Assembly (NCBI GenBank): GCA_016717855.1
Contig: JADKEV010000065.1
Coordinates: 1-5,590 of the forward strand
DNA: 5,590 bases
Source: Betaproteobacteria bacterium
GTDB taxonomy: Bacteria > Pseudomonadota > Gammaproteobacteria > Burkholderiales > Casimicrobiaceae
Direction of reading: 5' to 3'
The notes below the pieces were generated by a model, which worked only from the letters and a program-made list of their open reading frames with translations, ran no database searches and was not told the origin of the DNA. Shown piece after piece: positions 1 through 5,590 of the stretch. The first letter of the stretch is position 1; each line of letters begins with the position of its first letter. A program made the position numbers and the translations under genes.

Positions 1-648
1 GCGTCGATCAGCTCGCGCATGAAGCGGCCGCGGTTCTACACCGAGCCACCGTACTCCGTGGGCTGCTGGTTGGTGAAGCGCGGAAGTTGAGATTGGCCAA
101 GAGATACCCCATGAAACTGGTGAGTTCGGTGGCATCGAAGCCGGCGGGATGGCGCGCTTGGCGGCATCGGCGACCCGCTTGACCGTGACCGCGATCTGCT
201 CCTTGGTCATCTCGCGCGGCGGGCGAAAATGCGGCAGGGTCTAGGGCACCACGGAAGGCTGGATGCTGGAGCCGAGGTCGATGCCGCCGTAGCGGCCGGC
301 GTGCAGGATCTGCTGCATGGCCATGGCGCCATCGTGGATGTAGCGCGCGGTCATCTCGAACTGCGGCAGGAACTTGTCGTCGTGGATCTGCCAGGGGCGG
401 TAGGAGGCCTTGCCCTCGCCCGGGGTCAGGATGGAAGCGCCCCTGGTTGGTGATCAGGCCGCAGCCGGTGCCGACGATGACGCGCACCCGCGCCAGCTCG
501 CGCAGGGTGATGGTGCCGTCGCGACCGTTGGTGGAACGCAGCAGGCGCCGTAACGATACGGTTCTTGACCTCGAACTTGCCGACCTTACCCCGGCTTGAA
601 CAAATCCTTGATACGCTTCCCCGGTCGTTTCACGGCGATTGTTGTCAC
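1..648 (-). CDS. NADH:flavin oxidoreductase, old-yellow-enzyme family (N-terminal part, frameshifted, runs off left edge)
   Basis: FMN-dependent TIM-barrel oxidoreductase of the OYE/FadH/BaiCD class; members reduce activated C=C bonds of enoyl-CoA or enone substrates with NAD(P)H. Joining frames gives an N-terminus with IKDLFKPGKVGKFEVKNRIV (typical strand 1 of the barrel), then RSTNGRDGTITLRELA, GTGCGLITNQG, ARYIHDGAMAMQQILHAGRYGG, PHFRPPREMTKEQI and, near the left edge, AGFDATELTSFMGYLLANL followed by EYGGSV-NRGRFMRELIDA. The order matches the family. About 215 residues are inside the window, so the rest of the barrel and any Fe-S/FAD C-terminal part (present in FadH-like long forms) lie outside. 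The GTG at 648 is chosen because a strong Shine-Dalgarno site sits 7 bases upstream and the family N-terminus begins just after it. Frame breaks include an extra G near 590, about two bases missing near 544, several between 60 and 450, and an in-frame TAG at 36-38. It is the third gene of the minus-strand operon. Substrate unknown; possibly the reductive partner of the upstream monooxygenase (inference). Confidence 0.8.
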
Positions 649-655
649 GGCTTAA

Positions 656-664
656 CTCCTCCTT
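656..664 (-). promoter_or_regulatory. Strong Shine-Dalgarno site of the flavin oxidoreductase gene
   Basis: On the minus strand this reads AAGGAGGAG, followed by 7 bases and then GTG at 648. It decides the start: without it the region would look like a continuation of the upstream monooxygenase reading frame, as in the fused monooxygenase/reductase proteins of this pathway. Confidence 0.75.
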
Positions 665-735
665 GTGGCCCGGACTTGGCTGGCGATGGGTATCTTAGTG
701 GATGCACCATCGAACTGGCTCAAAAACAGAGCGCG

Positions 736-1897
736 TCAATACGACGCCCCAAAGATTTCCGGGATGGCTGTGCTCCCATGCCATCGCCAGCCGGGGGCAC
801 GGCGCGTCATCTCACGTAATTCGACGCGGCGGTGCGCGTCTGTAGCTGCAGGCGGAAATCCACTGGGCTGAGTTCACGCACGGTGGTCCATCGCCCGTAC
901 CAGCGGAGGCTGGCGATAACACGCGTCCAAGATCTTTTTCTCGGCGGCGAGCGGCGTTGCTGGTAAAACGATAGGGCCTCCGGCACGGCTGCCCGGTTCG
1001 CGGACAGGGCCTTCCACAGCGCCACGGAATCCTCCATGGCGAGCAGCGTTGCCCGGAGCCGATCGAAAAATGCGCCGTTCGCAGTGCATCGCCCAGCAGC
1101 ACCACGTTGTCAAAGCTCCACTGGCGGTTGGTGACCGCCGGGAACTGCCGCCAGTAGGAGTTAGTTGGAAAGGATCGGGGGGCCCCTGGAGGTCGGCTTG
1201 GCAAACACCCGCTGGCAATGGCGGATGGTGTCCGCCTCGCTCATGCCGGCGAAGCCGGCGCGGCGCCAGGTGGCCTCATTGACCTCGACCAGGAAAGTGC
1301 TCGGCGCCCGGGGTATGGCGTAGTGGTGGGCGCAGAAGACGCCGTGCTCCATTCTGCGAAAGGTCGGCAGCACGGGCTGTCTGAGGCCTTTGCTGGTGCA
1401 CGGAACCAGATGAAGCGGTTGCTGCGCAGTCGACCGTCGTGCCGAAGCGGGCCTCGTTGGTTGCGCAAACCAGGAGAACGCACCGTTGGCGGCGACGATG
1501 AGGTCCGCGCCCGGCCGCGCCACTCGTCAAACGCGGTGATCTCCCTTGCGACCGGTTCGATCATGACGCCCAGCGATCGGCTAGGCGTAAAGCAGGCCCA
1601 ACAGTTCGAGGCGGCCGATGGACGCGAAGCCGTTGCCGGCAATCGGAATCCCACGTCGCTGCGTGCCTGATGGTGAGGTCGGGCCAGTTCTCCAGTCGCG
1701 GGGTGAGCAGGCTGGTACAGCGGCCTCATCATCCGCGCGAGAATTCCACGCGCGGTCGGAGAAGACCACGCCAAACCCCAGGTGGCGGCGCGCGGGCCGC
1801 GCTCGTACACCACGATGTCGTGCGAGGGCATCTTCGCGCTTCATCAGGGCCGCGAAATGAGGCCCGCCGGGCCGCCGCCGATGATGCGAATCTTCAT
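736..1897 (-). CDS. FAD-dependent aryl-CoA monooxygenase (salicylyl-CoA 5-hydroxylase / 2-aminobenzoyl-CoA monooxygenase type), frameshifted
   Basis: Flavoprotein monooxygenase predicted to hydroxylate an aromatic CoA thioester using NAD(P)H and O2. The start ATG at 1897 gives MKIRIIGGGPAG, the dinucleotide-binding GxGxxG fold. It is followed by FAALMKRED, DIVVYERGPR, GFGVVFSD, IPIAGNGFASIGRLELLGLL, LIVAANGAFSW, EHGVFCAHHY, TFLVEVNEATWRRAGFAGMSE and NSYWRQFPAVTNRQWSFDN. Then comes the second FAD motif VVLLGDALRTAHFSIGSG (about 1055-1125), then MEDSVALWKAL, ELSPVDF and ELREMTRRAP. The pieces fall in family order but alternate among the three minus-strand frames, with at least eight single-base shifts. 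The end is uncertain: TGA at 736-738 gives about 387 codons, which suits a stand-alone monooxygenase; an alternative frame ends with TAA at 695-697. The start overlaps the ligase stop as ATGA, implying translational coupling. In 2-aminobenzoyl-CoA monooxygenase/reductase and SdgC-type proteins this domain is fused to an OYE domain; here the OYE part looks like a separate gene. Exact substrate inferred, not shown. Confidence 0.8.
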
Positions 1898-3532
1898 GCC
1901 CAGGCGCCCGCGGCACAAGCGTTCCATCTGGCGCGATCATCTGCGCAATTGCCCGCTTGAGGATCTTGCCCACCGGGCTCAGGAAATTCAGTGACCACTT
2001 CAGGCGCTCCGGCGGCAGGCTGGCGATCTTCTGCGCGCAGGAAGGCGATCAGTTCCTCGAAGCCCAGGGTCTCATGTCCCACCCCCGGCGATGACGAAGG
2101 CGAGCCTTCTCGCCGAACACCGGATCGGGCATCGCGACAATTTTCACGGCCTTGACCTTGGGATGGCCGATGATCAGGATTCTCGACTTCCTCGCAGCTG
2201 ATCCGCTCGCCGCCGCGATTGATCGAGTCCTTGCGCCGGCCCTCGGTGGACACGTGAAGACCGACTTTCCGCCCGATGTCGCCCATGCGGTAGAAGCCGT
2301 CGGAGGTGAAGGCCTCGGCCTGCTTTTCCGGTGCGTTGTAGTAGCCCTGGATGGTATAGGGCCCGCGCGTCACCAGTTCGCCGGGCTCGCCATCGGGCAC
2401 CTCGGCCCCGCCGTCGTCGTCCCTTTTTCGCCTTGATCTCGTCGTCCTCGCCCACCGGCACGCCGGAGCTGGTGAGCAGCATGTCGTCCGGGCGCCGTAC
2501 CATGTTGATCAGGCCCTCCGCCGTGCCAGGGATTTCCTGCGGCAGGCAGCCAAACGCTCGCGCATCCGCCCGCGCAGCTCGGGCGCCAGGCGCGCGCCGC
2601 CGTTCTGGATACCTGTCCGAAAAGACAAATCGTAGTTGTCGGGAACCGGAGAATTCAGCCAGTTGGAGATCAGCGGCACCACGGCGGCGACCACGCTGAC
2701 CTTCCCACGCCGCACCAGCGCGAACACCTCGGCCGCGTCGCCCGGGGCGCCAGCACCACCGTGCCGCCGCAGTAGAAGCAGCCGAGCATGCCGGGCGACG
2801 CCAGGTTGTAGTTGTGCCCCAGCGGCAGGATGGCCAGCGAACACCGTAGCCTCGTCAAGCCACCGGCACGGCCTGAAGGCGGGCATTCAGCACGTAATCC
2901 TCGTGGGTGCGCGGGATCAGTTGGAAAGCGAGGTCGTGCCGCCGGAAAGCAGCATGAGGGTGACCTCCCCGGATCGGGCTCGTGGCCGGCCAGCCGCGCC
3001 GCGTACGGCGGCCTCCGCGGCGGCGCGGCGAGCAGCGCGCGCAGGTCGATCTGCCCGCGCCCGGCCCGCCGGCGACGAAGACACGGCGCAGGGCCGGCGC
3101 CTCAGGCCCGACTTCGCGCCATCGCGCGGTAGTCAAGCTGCCGACGCGATCGGGGATGGCGTAAGCGTGAGGCGCCGGAAGCCGTGAGAAGTGACGGACT
3201 CACTGCGGCGATGGGCGCAATGCCATCACCGGGATCGCGCCGATCCGCGCCAGGGCGAAGTAGGCGAAGACGAATTCAGGGCCGTTGGGAAGTTGCAGCA
3301 CCACGGATCCCGCGCCCCGACGCCGGCATCGAGGAAGCCGCAGGCCAGGCGCCGCGAACCGGCGACCAGGTCGGCGTAACTCAGGCGCAGATCGCCGCTG
3401 ACAAGCGCCGTCTTGTCCGGAAGCCGCGCGGCAGTACGCTCCAGCAGTTGCGCAATCGTGATGCCTTGCCACCAGCCTTGGCGGCGGTAGCGCCGCCACG
3501 TCGGCGGGCCAGGGTACGCAGCCTTCGAGCAT
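1894..3532 (-). CDS. Aryl acid AMP-ligase / CoA ligase, EntE-DhbE family (frameshifted)
   Basis: ANL-superfamily adenylating enzyme: activates an aromatic carboxylic acid with ATP and, in this setting, probably forms its CoA ester. The N-terminus MLEGCVPWPADVAA is characteristic of 2,3-dihydroxybenzoate/salicylate-AMP ligases. Then follow VVLQLPNGPEFVFAYFALAR and GAIPVMAL; the phosphate-binding loop LSGGTTSLS (2923-2949), followed by LIPRTHEDYVLNAR; HNYNLASPG (2790-2816, equivalent to the salicylate-pocket HNY of DhbE); MLGCFYCGGTVVLAP; PLISNWLNSP; IQNGGARLAPELRGRMRER; AEGLINMVRRPDDM; ELVTRGPYTIQGYYNAPE; FYRMGDIGRK; GRRKDSINRGGERIS (hinge region, about 2198-2242); and near the C-terminus VTEFP then VGKILKRAIAQMIA with the catalytic lysine of the C-terminal lid. 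The envelope equals about 546 codons, close to the family norm of about 540. ATG at 3532 is supported by GAGGAGG five bases upstream. Many single-base frame breaks. No aryl-carrier protein or siderophore gene is nearby, and the next gene is an aryl-CoA monooxygenase, so a catabolic CoA ligase for salicylate or anthranilate is favoured over siderophore synthesis. Confidence 0.85.
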
Positions 3533-3537
3533 GTTTG

Positions 3538-3544
3538 CCTCCTC
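3538..3544 (-). promoter_or_regulatory. Shine-Dalgarno site of the AMP-ligase gene
   Basis: Minus-strand GAGGAGG, five bases before the ATG at 3532. It fixes the ligase start at the family N-terminus MLEGCVPWP. Confidence 0.75.
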
Positions 3545-3579
3545 GTCTTGGCCGGGTGATCCCGGTCTGTGATGGGCGG

Positions 3580-3585
3580 ACTCTA
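3580..3585 (-). promoter_or_regulatory. Candidate -10 element for the catabolic operon
   Basis: Minus-strand TAGAGT (4 of 6 matches to TATAAT). Transcription would start near 3573. That would place the dyad centred at 3600 at about -27 and the dyad centred at 3638 at about -65, the usual activation and recognition positions for a LysR regulator. The hexamer 17 bases upstream (TATTCG) is a poor -35, as expected of an activator-dependent promoter. A rival reading is TTGATT (3626-3631) with a 17-base spacer and TATTCG (3603-3608). Inference only. Confidence 0.3.
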
Positions 3586-3593
3586 GGACAAAT

Positions 3594-3606
3594 TTCGCAT
3601 TGCGAA
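3594..3606. promoter_or_regulatory. T-N11-A dyad (likely LysR binding site, promoter-proximal)
   Basis: TTCGCATTGCGAA is a perfect inverted repeat with 6-base arms around one central base and fits the T-N11-A rule for LysR-type regulators. It lies in the AT-rich gap between the divergent ligase and LysR genes, between the ligase start and the second dyad. Confidence 0.55.
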
Positions 3607-3630
3607 TAGTGAATGACATGAATACAATCA

Positions 3631-3645
3631 ATTCACGCCATGAAT
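3631..3645. promoter_or_regulatory. T-N11-A dyad resembling a NahR/NodD-type box, over the LysR start codon
   Basis: ATTCACGCCATGAAT has perfect 5-base arms (ATTCA/TGAAT) around five bases. As I recall it, the NahR/NodD promoter consensus begins ATTCACGC; the first eight bases here match exactly. The site contains the ATG of the LysR gene (3640), so binding would also repress the regulator's own expression. For the ligase promoter it is the distal site. The flanking GTGAAT (3609-3614) and ATTCAC (3631-3636) also form an inverted pair. Confidence 0.5.
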
Positions 3646-4541
3646 ATCAAGGACTTCGACCTCAACCTGCTGGTGGTGTTCGACGCGGTGCTCGGCGAAG
3701 GCTCGATCAGCCGCGCCGCCGCCCGCCTCGACCTCTCGCAGCCGGCGGTAAGCAACGCCCTGGCGCGCCTGCGCAAGGCCACCGGCGACCGACTGTTCGT
3801 GCGCCTCGGCAACGGCGTGGCGCCTACCCCTTACGCGGAAAGCATCGCCGCCCCGATCCGCGCCGCGCTGGCAGCGATCGGCGCCTCGCTGGCCGGCCGC
3901 CAGGAATTCGACGCCGCCACCTCGCAACGCGATTTCGCCATCCACATCACCGACCTCGGCGAGGCCTACTTCCTGCCGCGCCTGCTGCGCGCCTCAACCG
4001 CAGCGCGCCGCACGTGCGCCTGCGCAACCTCGCCTTGTCCACCGACGAGGCGCGCGAGCCCCTGCGCAACGCACGGCGGACCTGACCATCGGCAACCTGC
4101 CGGATTTCCGAGGCCGGCTTCTACCAGCAGCGGCTGTTCCGCGACCGCTACGTCTGCATCCTCAGCCGCGACCACCCGAGCATAGGCGCGCGCCTCACGG
4201 CGCGCCAGTTCGCCGCCGCCAGCCATGCCATCGCCATGCCGGGTGGCACCGGCCACGGCGTCATCGAGCGCGCCCTGGTCGCCCACGCACCGGAAAGCCG
4301 CATCGCGCTGCGGGTACAGAACTCCTGGTGCTGCCCAGCACCGTCGCCGCCTCCGATCCCGATCGCCATCGTCCCGCACAGCGTCGGCAGCCAGATCTCG
4401 CCGAAGAGACGCGGTCAAGTTGCTGCCGCTGCCGGTGGACATCCCCGCCTTCGACATCCGCCAGTGCTGGCACGAGCGCTACCACACGACCCGGCCACCG
4501 CTGGCTGCGGCAGCCAGTTCATGGAGTTGTTTTCGGCGTGA
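3640..4541 (+). CDS. LysR-family transcriptional regulator, NahR-like (frameshifted)
   Basis: DNA-binding regulator probably controlling the divergent aromatic-acid operon. The N-terminus MNIKDFDLNLLVVFDAVL, then SISRAAARLDLSQPAVSNAL and ARLRKATGDRLFVRLGNGV form the winged helix-turn-helix (residues about 1-65), followed by PTPYAESIAAPI. The effector domain is pieced from several frames: RDFAIHITDLGEAYFLPRLL, LNRSAPHVRLRNLALS, DLTIGNLPDF, EAGFYQQRLFRDRYVCILSR, AMPGGTGHGVIERALVAH, LVLPSTVAASD, IAIVPHSVGSQI, FDIRQCWHERYH and MELFSA. The order and the FDIRQCWHERYH-type C-terminus closely resemble NahR, the salicylate-responsive regulator of naphthalene catabolism. The open frame is intact to about 3990. 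At least eight single-base shifts follow (near 3990, 4072, 4112, 4321, 4360, 4408 and three in 4486-4520). Total length of about 300 codons is normal. The start is set by homology; no clear Shine-Dalgarno site precedes it. Effector (salicylate or anthranilate) is inferred. Confidence 0.87.
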
Positions 4542-4664
4542 CCGGAAAGTCGGCGCCGGCGGACGGCGATGAATGCAGGAATCGGAAAGGCTGGCGTCGG
4601 TCTTTGGTGGCTGGCTCAGTTCGGCTACAAAGAGCCACTGGACATCAGCCTCCATCCGAAACCG

Positions 4665-4693
4665 TTGTACGGCGATTGGACACACGATATACT
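4665..4693 (+). promoter_or_regulatory. Candidate sigma-70 promoter of the toxin-antitoxin operon
   Basis: TTGTAC (4665-4670), 17-base spacer, then TATACT (4688-4693, 5 of 6 to TATAAT). Transcription would begin near 4700, leaving a leader of about 23 bases before the antitoxin ATG. It is the only good plus-strand promoter match seen in the gap after LysR. Confidence 0.5.
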
Positions 4694-4696
4694 GTG
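4683..4696. promoter_or_regulatory. Imperfect palindrome over the -10 element (possible antitoxin operator)
   Basis: CACGATATACTGTG has arms CAC/GTG around a central TATA with two mismatched pairs. Ribbon-helix-helix antitoxins of TacA type repress their own promoter by binding short palindromes there; the position directly over the -10 fits. Operator function is inferred. Confidence 0.35.
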
Positions 4697-4710
4697 CTTC
4701 CGCTATCCCC

Positions 4711-4718
4711 AGAGGTGA
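4711..4718 (+). promoter_or_regulatory. Shine-Dalgarno site of the antitoxin gene
   Basis: AGAGGTGA, four bases before ATG at 4723. It supports this start for the antitoxin. Confidence 0.6.
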
Positions 4719-4722
4719 CACC

Positions 4723-4983
4723 ATGCGCTCGCTTCCTCGAAGACACAACGGGTCGATTTGCGTTCCGCCTGCCGCCAGGAGATGATCCGGGCGGCTGCTC
4801 GAGCCCAGGACAAAACAGTCAGCGAATTTCTGCCAGACAGTGGCTTGACGTCTGCCGCCGGAGACCCTGGCGGACCGGCGCTTGTTCATTCTCGATGACG
4901 CCCAATGGCAGGCATTTCAGGCCGCATAGCGGACGCCGCCGCGCGCCCGGCCGGCTTTCCGCCTGATGAAAACGGGCAAGTAA
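4723..4983 (+). CDS. tacA: TacA-type antitoxin, DUF1778 ribbon-helix-helix protein (frameshifted)
   Basis: Antitoxin that binds and neutralises the GNAT toxin encoded next and, with it, represses the operon. After MRSLPR the frame moves (one A missing near 4740) to KTQRVDLR, the DNA-binding strand, then EMIRAAARAQDKTVSEFL and DSGLTSAA, the typical DUF1778 core. An extra G near 4860 returns to the first frame for ETLADRRLFILDDAQWQAFQ, the conserved toxin-binding arm, then PPRARPAFRLMKTGK and TAA at 4981-4983. An in-frame TAG at 4927-4929 sits where the family has LDA; one gain plus one loss of a base (expected CTGGACGCG, observed TAGCGGACG) explains it better than a true nonsense mutation. About 86 codons, normal for the family (85-95). 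The stop overlaps the toxin ATG as TAATG, the usual coupled layout. Confidence 0.85.
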
Positions 4984-5565
4984 TGGTGGCACGGAATGCC
5001 GGTTGGAGCATTCAGAAGCTGATCGCACCCACGTGGTCGAGAATTTTGACTGTGCGACGATCTCAATCGTTTCCATTTCCCGTTTCACTCTCAACAGCCA
5101 GTCTGCCGGTAGCGCACAGACCTATGTGGCGCTAACCGACGAAAACGGTCGTCGGCTATTACAGCCTGGCAGTCGGTGCGGTTACGCCCATTCTCAGGCA
5201 CCGCGCGAATGGTGAAAGGTTTGGCCCGCCATCCTGTCCCGGTAATGTTGCTCGCCAGGCTGGCTGTCGACACCGGGCCAAACGGGAAAAGGGAGGGCGT
5301 GGCCCTGCTGCACGATGCTCTTGCCAGAACTCTTCAGGCTGCCGATATTGCCGGTATCCGCGCGGTCATTGTTCATGCCAAGGACGACGAGGCCCGCGCT
5401 TCTATGAGCATTTCGATTTTGATCCAAGCCCGGACCGACCCGTACCACCTGCACTTGTTGATCAAAGATCTGCGAAAAGCAACTCAGGGCGTGACATCGA
5501 TTCCACGACAGCATGAGTCGCCGTGCCGCCAGCGCCGACTTTTGCTGTCAGGGTGGTTTTGGTGA
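4983..5565 (+). CDS. tacT: TacT-type toxin, GNAT acetyltransferase (frameshifted)
   Basis: Toxins of this family acetylate the amino group of aminoacyl-tRNAs and stop translation. Across frames the order is MVARNAGWSI, KLIAP, HVVENFDC, DDLNRF, SRFTLNSQSAGSAQTYVALT, VVGYYSLAVGAVTP, ARMVKGLARHPVPVMLLARL, AVDTG then GVALLHDALARTLQAADIAG, IRAVIVHAKDDEARA, FYEHFDFDPSP (with the expected catalytic tyrosine at 5403-5405) and TDPYHLHLLIKDLRK. The acetyl-CoA loop reads GPNGKREG but becomes the canonical QRGKGEG when four homopolymers in 5272-5298 change by one base each. The start ATG at 4983 overlaps the antitoxin stop. The conserved protein ends near 5490 (about 168 codons); the open frame continues to TAA... 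actually to the stop at 5563-5565, and a TGA at 5492-5494 in another frame may be the true end. At least eight frame breaks, so the sequence as given could not encode active toxin. Confidence 0.85.
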
Positions 5566-5590
5566 AACCTGGCGGTCTCAGTTCGGCCAG
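5566..5590. other. Right edge, no identified feature
   Basis: No gene start, RNA or terminator is seen. It contains CTCAGTTCGGC (5577-5587), also present at 4615-4625 upstream of the toxin-antitoxin module. Confidence 0.3.

Larger units (their letters stand above)
4569..4718 (+). other. Doubtful 49-codon open frame between LysR and the toxin-antitoxin module
   Basis: ATG at 4569 to TGA at 4716-4718 is open and includes GLWWLAQFGYKEPLDISLHP. I recognise no family. There is no clear Shine-Dalgarno site, and the toxin-antitoxin promoter lies inside its 3' end. Its stop codon sits in the antitoxin's Shine-Dalgarno site. It could be a chance frame, a leader peptide, or a remnant of a displaced gene; chance is most likely. 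Confidence 0.15.

Noticed and set aside
8..487. Open frame of 159 codons starting at 487 as a complete protein
   Set aside because: It begins mid-domain at VIVGTGCGLITNQG and switches to out-of-frame arginine/proline-rich sequence; the gene really starts at 648 and uses all three frames.
1218..1670. Plus-strand frame of 150 codons within the monooxygenase region
   Set aside because: Antisense shadow of GC-rich coding DNA; no family features, while the minus strand holds ordered monooxygenase motifs.
1..1897. A single fused monooxygenase/reductase gene of the SdgC or 2-aminobenzoyl-CoA monooxygenase/reductase type
   Set aside because: A strong Shine-Dalgarno site and GTG precede a complete OYE N-terminus, and stops in several frames end the monooxygenase near 736 or 695. 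With so many frame errors this is favoured, not proven.
4543..4640. Possible transcription terminator after LysR (GGCGCC palindrome near 4552; TGGCTC/GAGCCA at 4612-4637)
   Set aside because: Stems are short or loops long and no T-run follows.
4479..4889. Minus-strand frame opposite the antitoxin
   Set aside because: Antisense to well-supported antitoxin motifs, with no recognisable domain or ribosome site.
4328..4966. Plus-strand frame of 212 codons spanning LysR, the gap and the antitoxin
   Set aside because: It includes a LysR fragment (LPSTVAASD) then runs out of frame through the promoter and antitoxin; it is produced by frameshifts.
5462..5590. Possible minus-strand gene entering from the right edge
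   Set aside because: About 42 open codons are visible on the minus strand, but they overlap the conserved toxin C-terminus and show no recognisable motif.
1..5590. tRNA, rRNA, CRISPR array, riboswitch or intact insertion sequence
   Set aside because: None found: no regularly spaced repeats, cloverleaf, transposase motif or terminal inverted repeats were seen on either strand.

Overview
This is GC-rich bacterial DNA, most likely from a betaproteobacterium or a pseudomonad-like gammaproteobacterium. That is inferred from base composition, G/C-ending codons and the protein families; no taxon-specific marker is present. Almost every gene is recognisable only by joining several reading frames. 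Single-base gains or losses, mostly in short G, C or A runs, occur roughly every 50-150 bases in all six main genes. The start sites, Shine-Dalgarno sites, overlaps and key residues survive, so I treat the genes as real and probably intact in the organism, and the frameshifts as most likely sequence error. The coordinates are gene envelopes, not clean open frames.

Left two thirds, minus strand (read right to left): a catabolic operon. It starts at 3532 with an EntE/DhbE-type aryl acid AMP-ligase. This overlaps (ATGA) an FAD-dependent aromatic-ring monooxygenase (1897 to about 736) that resembles the N-terminal half of 2-aminobenzoyl-CoA monooxygenase/reductase and salicylyl-CoA 5-hydroxylase. 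After a gap of about 87 bases, a strong Shine-Dalgarno site leads into an old-yellow-enzyme-family NADH:flavin oxidoreductase (648 to beyond base 1). Divergent from the operon is a NahR-like LysR regulator (3640-4541). The AT-rich gap between them holds two T-N11-A dyads, placed as expected for a LysR-controlled promoter. The simplest reading is that a salicylate- or anthranilate-like ortho-substituted benzoate is activated to a thioester, hydroxylated on the ring and then reduced, with the NahR-like protein sensing the aromatic acid.

Right end, plus strand: a TacA/TacT-type toxin-antitoxin module. A DUF1778 ribbon-helix-helix antitoxin (4723-4983) overlaps (TAATG) a GNAT acetyltransferase toxin (4983 to about 5490-5565). 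It has its own promoter, with an imperfect palindrome over the -10 element. Between LysR and this module (4542-4722) there is only the promoter and a doubtful 49-codon frame. Bases 5566-5590 hold nothing I can identify.
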